Assembly (NCBI GenBank): GCA_036426205.1
Contig: CM071568.1
Location: 123,724,945 to 123,788,944 of the forward strand
Direction of reading: 5' to 3'
Length of the DNA stretch: 64,000 nt
DNA from: Ascaphus truei
Lineage: Eukaryota > Chordata > Amphibia > Anura > Ascaphidae
Numbering within the stretch: position 1 is the stretch's first letter; each line of letters starts with the position of its first letter. The notes beneath the pieces are model-generated. The model was not told the DNA's origin and ran no database searches. It saw only the letters and a program-made list of their open reading frames with translations. Made by a program: the position numbers and the translations under genes. This document shows, piece by piece, positions 56,299 to 64,000 of the stretch.

Positions 56299-58480
56299 AT
56301 CATATATGTATTTTTCTTGGACTAATGGTATTTTCTGCTGTTTGATGTTATACCTGCCGTTGGAAGGTACTATTATTAGAACGCCTTGTAATATCTTATT
56401 GGAACAAGGAAGAAAAAACATTTTATCATTCTTACATATGGCCATGCAAACTTTAAATCAATGCAAATAACATTTTGCATGCAGAGTACTTCATAAAGGT
56501 AATTCTTCTCTGAAAACTCCACGGACGTGGGATGTGATATTGCTTTGAGTTTTGCGCTTGCTGCATCATTTGTGCCCGGCTTGACAACTCCACAGCAGAT
56601 TGCACTTCAATAGAGTGAATAATTTATAGGTAGCACTATCACAATAACAGTACAATGGCAGCTTTTATGCCTGTCTAATTATGGAATGAACGAGGGAGCA
56701 TTATCTGGCATTTTCCACTGAATTAGCAAAACAAGACACACAGGGCAAAAAACGGAGCCTTTCAATACCAGACATGATCTCAGTATAATTTAATCTGGCC
56801 GAAGATCTGGGGGAAAGTGGACAGGATCTTTTGTTTAAAACTATTGAAAGTGTTTAATGGCTTTAGTAATACATTAGTGTGGAGAGAGCTTGATGCTTTT
56901 GCTGTCACAATAAGATATAGACAGCATGCGTACAAAGTGACACAGTCCCATCCCACTAATTCTACAATGAGTCAAAGTATTCATTATCAGTCCAGAAAAG
57001 CAAAGGCCTCTCTGTTACAACAGCCCTGCTAGCTAAACTTCCAATGATGTCATGGACATTAAGGAAGAACTATACATGAGTTTAATCTGCATTCACACAT
57101 AACCATTTGCAGTAAATTGCAACATAGTGGTAGACGTAACCAATATACCAATGCATCGGTTTTTGAATGCTTGTTTCATAACTTGATATATTTGTTAGAT
57201 AGTATTTAGGACTTAGAAGAAGACTTTAATCTAGTCCGGAAGCCATGCTGACAAAACATATTTATTTTTGTGCACATAATGTGAAATCATGTTTTTTTTG
57301 TTTTTTTAGAATGGGTGATTTGTTAGAAAACAGAAAAAGAGGATGTGAAATTGTGGTTGGAATCTCTGATTCACAATTTTGATTAGCTATCTGTTAACAA
57401 ATCTGCTAATTGTGATTAGCTATTTTTTTACGTAATGTTATTTACAATAAAATTCCAATCTTTGTCATTCTATTCATACCTCATGTTACTGATACTCAAA
57501 ACATAACCTAGTACTTCTATATAAAGGAACATCTGCAGCCAATGACCTCATCATAAAACTATGGTTTCCACTTAATGGCCAAAGCTTTTTGCCACCTTCA
57601 TGGTTATCCATCATTATTTAATTCAATAATGCACACAAGAGATGGCCACCATCAACTTATGACCCTGGGGGGCTGTGGTAGTGACCTATGATAATATAAC
57701 ATTTTGGAAACCTAAGACCTGCCAGTTGCTACTCTCATGGTTATATTAAACAACCTAAAAGATTGGTCCAGGCCTCTCTGAAAATGTGGGCTAAATGCGC
57801 CCTACACATGTCTTTATAGAAAAAGAATTTTATTAAAATGCTGATCAGTACTGGGTTCAATTACAACCCATATGTTATCATATGTATTACATTTCAAGAG
57901 AGGAATTCTTGCTAAAGACCTTTGTACATTTTTATTTTGAGTGATCTAATCTCCATATACTGTCTATCTTTTCTGCAATTGAATCTTATAGATAAATGCT
58001 GAAACTAGTAGAATGTGTTGTATGGTTAAATGATTTGCTAATTTCAGGCAAATCATACATATACTAAAGGAAACCAAATCCATCATAATATTGTCCTATT
58101 TTAAAATAGTGGGGAAATCTAGGGGGATCAAATCAATATTAAATGAATGTACAATTATTTCTATCAAGGTGGTGAATTATGTAAGTTTGAGGATCCGCAA
58201 ATTACAAGGAAAAACACACATGGGTATTTTATTCTTGCAATTCTCATTAAAAATCATGCAATAAATATGTTGATGCATAGAAATGAAGAGAACCCACAGC
58301 AGCATACAAGTTTGCGTAGGGGGTTTCAAACCAACACAAACATGTATTTTTAAATTGTAGGGAACTACTGTACAACATTAAATGGCCAGAAACAGCTGCT
58401 TGGAACTTAGGTTCTCAAACTTCACAGGAATCAGGCAAAGATCCAACCCCTTTCCTCCCCCTTCTTTCCTCCCTTTTTCT
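56299..58480. other. No gene or repeat recognised
   Basis: Single-copy-looking AT-rich DNA. Open frames at 56817 and 58147 have no domain. Confidence 0.4.
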
Positions 58481-58545
58481 CTCTCTCTCCCTGCCTATTG
58501 AACATACAGTAGCTGCTGCTGCTGCTACTGCTACTGCTGCTAGCA
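58481..58545. repeat. CT-rich and GCT trinucleotide repeat
   Basis: CTCTCTC run followed by GCTGCTGCTGCTACTGCTACTGCTGCT-type units. The poly-Ser minus-strand frame is a by-product. A splice-donor-like AAG|GTAAGAGG lies 200 bp downstream at 58754, without a coding frame. Confidence 0.8.
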
Positions 58546-58759
58546 GTGTGAGTTATAGCAGCCAGCAACTGAGGACAAGCTGCTGACTGATCTATTTTTT
58601 TGGCACTGAAGCAACAACTAAGCCTGGTCAGCCTGGGCATGTTGGAGGTATAATCAGATACAATGGCTCTAGCCTGGTTGGAATGAAGCTTTGTTGATAA
58701 GTAGAAAACTACAAAGCTAAACAGGGATACTTACCATCCACCAGCACTTTGAAGGTAAG

Positions 58760-60990
58760 AGGATACCCACTGAGATGGGCAAATCTGATTTAATTGTGAT
58801 AACTTGTGAAGCATTGTGATTTAGCTTTTTTGTTGATGTTAGAATCGAGCATATGTGGTAGATGATGTTAGTGAGATGGCATTTTTAATGTGAGAGTGAA
58901 GCAGATAAGAAAAATGCAGTGGAAAAAATGATTACTGTATGCACAACAGGGATATATCTCCAGGTGAATAAAGGTGTGTAAAGTATGGCGTAAGATGCAT
59001 CAGTAGTGTCTTTATGGGTTATGTCATAAAGTGACTACGAACAAACATTGCTGTGTGATGATCAGTGGTTACAGTAGAGGTCCATGTGGTTGAACACAGA
59101 AACATACAATCATTGTGTACTGTGGTGTTATTTGGACACACGGCTATTAGTCAATTTTTGGCATAATAAAAAACATAAAATAAATAAATTAAAAACATTA
59201 TTTTCAAAAGATACATCAATTGTTGAATAGATAAGTGTTACATAAAAAGTACCTGCTCTCTACAGCCATACTTCAATCATTGGTAATAGTACTTTTGAGC
59301 TGTTTATGTAACTTTAGGTGCGTATCGGCTAAATAGTGATCATTTAATACATATCACTTAATAATGTATGGTATATTATTCTTTGAAGGGTTGTTTGCTA
59401 GAACATTTTCCTTCTCTTTTTGGAGTTGATATCCCGTTTTATTGAAGCTAATCGAAATGTGATTTCTAACATGAACTGTAGTACAGTTTGATAGCTTTAA
59501 AGTGCAATTCTATTCGCATGGATATTTATTTTTAAATAATTTGGTAAAGGAGACCCCCGGAATAGCAAGGTGCTATTCTTTATCAAAAATAGAGTTTACT
59601 CTTGATTCCATTGATTCTTGAGGACACTGGTAACCAGGCATAGAAACCAAATGGCTACTAGCTTACTCTGATCCAGAATGGGAATGCATACGCTATTATC
59701 AATGGATGGATGTTTTTCTACATGGATGAAGAAGGAAGTAGACTGGTGGCCAATTTTTATTTTGTATTTTGGAAACAGAGATGTTTTCAATGGAAAACCT
59801 GGGGACTTATATTGGTATATTTAGCAGATAAAAAAAATTCTGTGTGGCTGGGATATGTACATTTAAAGCATATTCGTGTAACATAAAAGGTTCAGAAATA
59901 TACTGTATCAAATAAAAACGGTGTATACTGAATAATCCACATACAACAGCAAAACAAAGCAACAGAGGGCAATAGAATGATCAAACAAAAATGGAAAGAT
60001 GATTATTCTTTCTATGTTGAAGGCATGGGTTTATGAATAAAGCCTTTTCTTGTTAAGTAGGACACTCGGGACAACACTGGAAGCATTAGCTCTGTCACAC
60101 AATGAGTGAGTCACTTTATCTCTCCGTGTTTCAAGTAGCAACGTTACACCTGCATTGTAACATCAGGCACAGCACAAAGTATAATGGCATTATTGTATAT
60201 AGAAATTAGGAACATTATCATAACTGAGCAAGACTTCAATTATTGTCAAATAGATTTATTTAATGTGCATAGCCCAAGATCTCTGCATATACAGGACTTT
60301 TTTCAAGAACCAAAACATTGGACTATGAACTGTGAATGAATTGTGTTTATTTTGAATTTTTTCTCTTGTTTGTCCACGCTAAGGGACACAAGCGTCCCTC
60401 CATCCCAGGGATTCAACTTTGTCTTCACCTCTACATTTTTGCAACCAATGAAAGATAACATGTAGTTATGATTGCTCATTTATATTTGTGTTGTCTTATG
60501 CTGTCGTATGCCAGTTATAATACACAATAACTGCTAGCAGATTGTCAGTCAAGACTATTTGCATGAGGGCCATTGGTTTTACCCTCACACTGGGATAGAA
60601 GCAGACACATTTGTAGCGGCTTACTTGTAACTCTTTGTTGACTGGTTAGGCAATTAATTGCTAGTGGCTGTTAAGTACACATGCCTGGAACAGTGACGCT
60701 GAGGCTTCTGAATATAATGTACAGGTAATTGGGTGCACCATTCCAGTAGTATAAACCCCATACAGACATTATAATAGACCAACTCACTAGACATACTGTA
60801 TAAACTATGAAAATATTTGGGGGATACGGTTGGAGTATCTCTCTCATTAAGGACAGACACAAAATATGTTGTGTTGTGTAGAAACGTGACAAAAACCATC
60901 CACCATACCGTGCACAGCAAATACAAATACCATGTGTGGGCACATTCACGCGTCTCAGATCGGTCTGCTACTCTGCCTTTCCCCATTATC
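58760..60990. other. No gene; weak SINE-core trace
   Basis: GAGTGAGTCACTTTATCTCTC near 60103 resembles the SINE core but neither head nor tail is visible. The rest is AT-rich. Confidence 0.4.
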
Positions 60991-60997
60991 TCTTAGT

Positions 60998-61513
60998 ACA
61001 CAGTGCTTCCACTGCAGCCAGGGATTCTGGGTAATAACATGCAAATGAGTACAGTGTCACCTTTTTTGCTTCTTTTCAATTTTAACATGGACCGCTATAG
61101 GTTTATGTCTGCTCTATGAAAGGAATAATCCAAGTCGGTTTTTATTTCCCCCCTCATTTTTTTAACACAGGATTGAAGCAGGGTGTCCCTGGAGCGGAAC
61201 CCCGTTTAATTTATGCTCCGTGGGCCCCCTGATCCAGAGGTACTTACCTCCTTAGCTGCAGTTTTCAGCTTCCTCGTCACATGGGCCAATAGGAAAACGC
61301 CCCTGATGATGTCCCGGCTTCCTATTGGCCCACATGACCCAGGAGCTTTGAAAAACAGATATACAGTGAACCCTGAAGTGGCTACCGGTGCACCCAATTG
61401 AGGGAAGTACCTCCGGAAGCAGGGGATCCCTGGAGCTGAAATGAATGGGGTTCCACTCCGGCCACCCCCCAGCTTTAATTCTGTATATTAAAAAAAAACA
61501 TGGCTTGGATTAT
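60998..61513. repeat. Dispersed repeat segment followed by palindromic MITE
   Basis: 60998-61075 (CAGGGATTCTGGGTAATAACATGCAAATGAG...) matches 29155-29080 inverted. 61125-61513 is a MITE with long imperfect inverted ends: ATAATCCAAG...GGAGCGGAACCCCGTT and AATGGGGTTCCACTCC...CTTGGATTAT. A second inner hairpin pairs GGGCCAATAGGAA with TTCCTATTGGCCC. Confidence 0.7.
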
Positions 61514-63462
61514 CTATTAAAGGACAAGATTTTCTGAGCACCAGTGAGTCATTTATTGGATTGAATATGAGTGACCAATGTAGGGACCAGGTATTAGGGA
61601 TTCATTGGGTAAATACTTAGTGGCGATTATTCCCACTGCATAGTAAGTTGGTTGTAATGTTTACCACCTGTCTTAGGCAGTCAGTAAGTACTATTTTAGT
61701 ATAACCCGTTCACATACAGGACTATACATGACTTGGTGGTATCAGGAAATTTTGGAGCCTATAAGTGGGACAAATTTAAATTTTTGGTGTCAAATTGCAG
61801 CACGGAAATCCCAAATGATATTACACTTGTGTGCTCCCATGTACTAATGGATTTTTTTTCTCAGTGTGTGTTTTAAGCATCAATAATGTATGTAGTAATG
61901 TATATTGGTGCACACGAGGGAATATAAATGGTATGTAGTACTATCTGTGCACCAAACACAATTGTAGCACATGCATCAAAATCATCCACCGAGTTGAACC
62001 TGGCGTAAACCCTAAAAAGTCTCTGTATATTTTGTTAGCGCACAATTGTTGCTATGTATCAACCAAAAATGTATTTAACACAGCACGGATGTTTTTGATC
62101 AAACTTACCCCCATTAACAAGTTTTAGCACTAACAGATTTGAAAATAAATGAAAAAGTGGGTGCCATAAACCTGGCCTGGCTTTTGAGGTGTGGTCTTGT
62201 TGTCTGTTCATACTGTATATGTGTGTGAATGGAGAATTCAGCCACATCAATGCAGCCTACAGCAATGTTTTCCCATTTGACTTCTGAAGGGTATTACTTG
62301 TTTGTTGATTTCCCACTAAGGCTTCATTGTTTTCTATCTTTTATACGACCCAGTTTTTTTTTTTTTTGCAATAACAAACATGCCCATTTAATGAAAAGAT
62401 GTCGGCATGATTACACTAATAGTGAAAGTATGTCGTTATTTATGCGTCGGACTTGTGGCTTCAGGTTTTTTTAGTTAAACGGATTGAAAAGTATAAGCAG
62501 TGACATTAAGTGACTGCATAGATTTGTGTAAAATGAAAAGTAAAAATAGAAATTCATATAAAGAGAAATTAAGTTGCCATACATTTTACAATGACTCGGA
62601 AACAAAGCTTTTAGGTAAAGCAGCATTTTATTTCAATATTCCTGTGCTTATGACCTAACCCACAATAGGACAGAGCTGAAGATGATCATTTTAGTGTTTG
62701 TACGGTACTCACGGAAAGTTTATAAAACCTAACCTAGACATAAGGGCATCTAGATTTCATCTTGCGTAGTGGTACATTCAAAGAACTTCCTCTTGTTGCC
62801 TTTGGAACTGCCTTTCAATTGCGCTCTCCTGGAAGTTTGAGAACCTTGGTTAGAAATATTTGGCTAGTACAGTATATTAGGAAGGCCAAGGTGAAACAAC
62901 TGGGTTTTCATGATCTTGTTTTCCCTTTCATTAAAGAAGACAATACTTGGAAATATAATTTAAGGACCTACATTAAATTAAACAAATTAGCTTTTTTGGT
63001 CCTTGACGAGTCTTCTGTATGTTGTCTTCAAGTGTCTTGAAGAAGAAGCCTACAAGTTTTTGAATGCTCTGTACACTATAACTTCATATATGGTACACTC
63101 TGAAGTTGGACCACTAAAGGTACCCCAACTCATATGGGATCTGCATTCTATTAACCAATAATTATTCTAGTGTATTAAGAAATTCACTCAGTCAATAAAC
63201 ATGGCATTTTCAAACTATTACCGCATTTTAGATTGCTGGCTCTGCTGCATGGAGAATCCATTTCCTAATGTAGCTCTATATCTTTAATGCACTTGGATTG
63301 TATTACAGGCTCCTGTATTCTATTATGTTTTGTTTAGAATTTTATAGGTTAAAATATACTGTACATGTATAAATATGTTTATAAAAACAAAAACGTAGGG
63401 CTGGTTACAGAACGTTTGATGAATTCTGTTTTGATGGTACAACATTTAATTTGATTTGCTTA
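61514..63462. other. No gene recognised
   Basis: AT-rich DNA. The frame at 62762-63040 lacks any recognisable domain. Confidence 0.4.
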
Positions 63463-64000
63463 TGTAACGGCGTTTCTCCCACCCTCTGGGAGATTCCCCT
63501 GTTACCACATGTATGGTGCAGGCTACCTGTTGGCTCACAGAATGCTGAGTTGTCCGCCAATGGTTGTGGGAATTGCAGGACAGGCTTCTGGGGTATATAC
63601 CCAACATTTACTCCATGGTACACAGCGCCTCCATCTGCCGTAATCGCCATATGTATGGAGGCGATCTCCTACGGTGGAAACAGTTACCTCCCCCCCAGAA
63701 AGATCACACACTAGGCAGGAGGTATATTCAACCAAAACGGATTTATTCCTGTACAATCACAGCACACGGCAGTCCTCTGCCCAATACAGTCTCTTCACTG
63801 ATCTCTAAACTTAGGATGGTCCCGGGACCTTTACTACCGGTCAATGGCCCCCGCAGCAGTCCCGGCTTTTCCCCAGCCCTCTAGCAGGACCAGGGGAAAA
63901 GGTAATCACTCACTCACTCAAATGTAGAGACACTACTGAATTTGGGGTTGCACCTCCCTCAAGTACAGTAGGGAGAAGGTACTAGGTCTGGACCCAGGAT
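63463..64000 (+). mobile_element. LTR of the TGTA...TACA family, cut by the window end
   Basis: Opens TGTAACGGCGTTTCTCCC then ACCCTCTGGGAGATTCCCC, nearly as at 24063. Contains GGATTTATTCCTG near 63740, matching the CTTTATTG position of other copies. Right end lies beyond the window. Confidence 0.65.

Noticed and set aside
58740..58760. Splice-donor-like AAG|GTAAGAGG
   Set aside because: No coding frame or conserved leader precedes it that I can see.

Overview
The window reads as non-coding DNA from a vertebrate nucleus, most likely an amphibian. It is AT-rich, has no bacterial-style gene packing, and is dominated by transposable elements: Penelope-like elements (PLEs) with hammerhead-ribozyme terminal repeats, L1, L2 and CR1 LINEs, a tRNA-derived SINE, hAT, PIF/Harbinger, Tigger-like and TTAA-type MITEs, Helitrons and LTRs of one TGTA...TACA family. 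The amphibian call is inference from this mixture; the sequence does not name a species. I recognised no complete host gene. One short ATG-to-splice-donor segment (25464-25527) is the only host-exon candidate.

Layout. 1-4.5 kb: LTR, hAT MITE, PLE terminal-repeat pieces, a SINE and a Tigger-like MITE. 4.8-6.7 kb: decayed L2 with a TA-rich tail. 6.7-11.9 kb: PLE-I on the minus strand, with reverse transcriptase (RT) and GIY-YIG endonuclease split by frameshifts and flanked by direct terminal repeats. 12.2-16.5 kb: Harbinger-type MITE, PLE ribozyme remnant, L1 remnant carrying a palindromic insertion, and a second near-perfect palindrome. 16.9-17.95 kb: (TA)n/(AG)n/(TA)n block. 18.0-23.7 kb: PLE-II on the minus strand, with an uninterrupted 869-codon RT-endonuclease frame, a consensus hammerhead ribozyme in its 3' repeat and an inverted scrap of itself at its 5' end. 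24-30 kb: LTR pieces, candidate exon, tandem repeats, inverted repeats and a hAT MITE. 30.5-35.7 kb: a palindromic element split by an L1 (15-bp target duplication) and by a hAT MITE (8-bp duplication). 36.4-39.4 kb: an LTR carrying a Harbinger MITE, and a SINE split by a hAT-like element. 41.7-44.5 kb: minus-strand CR1 split by a TTAA element and a Helitron. 45.6-48.1 kb: a CA-rich minisatellite split by two LTR-like insertions. 50-56.3 kb: hAT-like and Harbinger MITEs, then a 5-kb PLE-type insertion with two direct terminal repeats, an inverted end and a 15-bp target duplication, whose interior holds Helitron and minisatellite DNA and no RT. 56.3-64 kb: mostly single-copy-looking AT-rich DNA, a palindromic MITE and the start of another LTR.

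Nothing here works as a host operon or pathway. The functional logic is that of mobile elements. PLEs combine a telomerase-like RT with a GIY-YIG nicking endonuclease and carry minimal hammerhead ribozymes in their terminal repeats. Non-autonomous elements use the same ends without proteins. Target-site duplications and re-joinable split elements let many insertions be ordered in time. Coordinates of element edges without a duplication are approximate.
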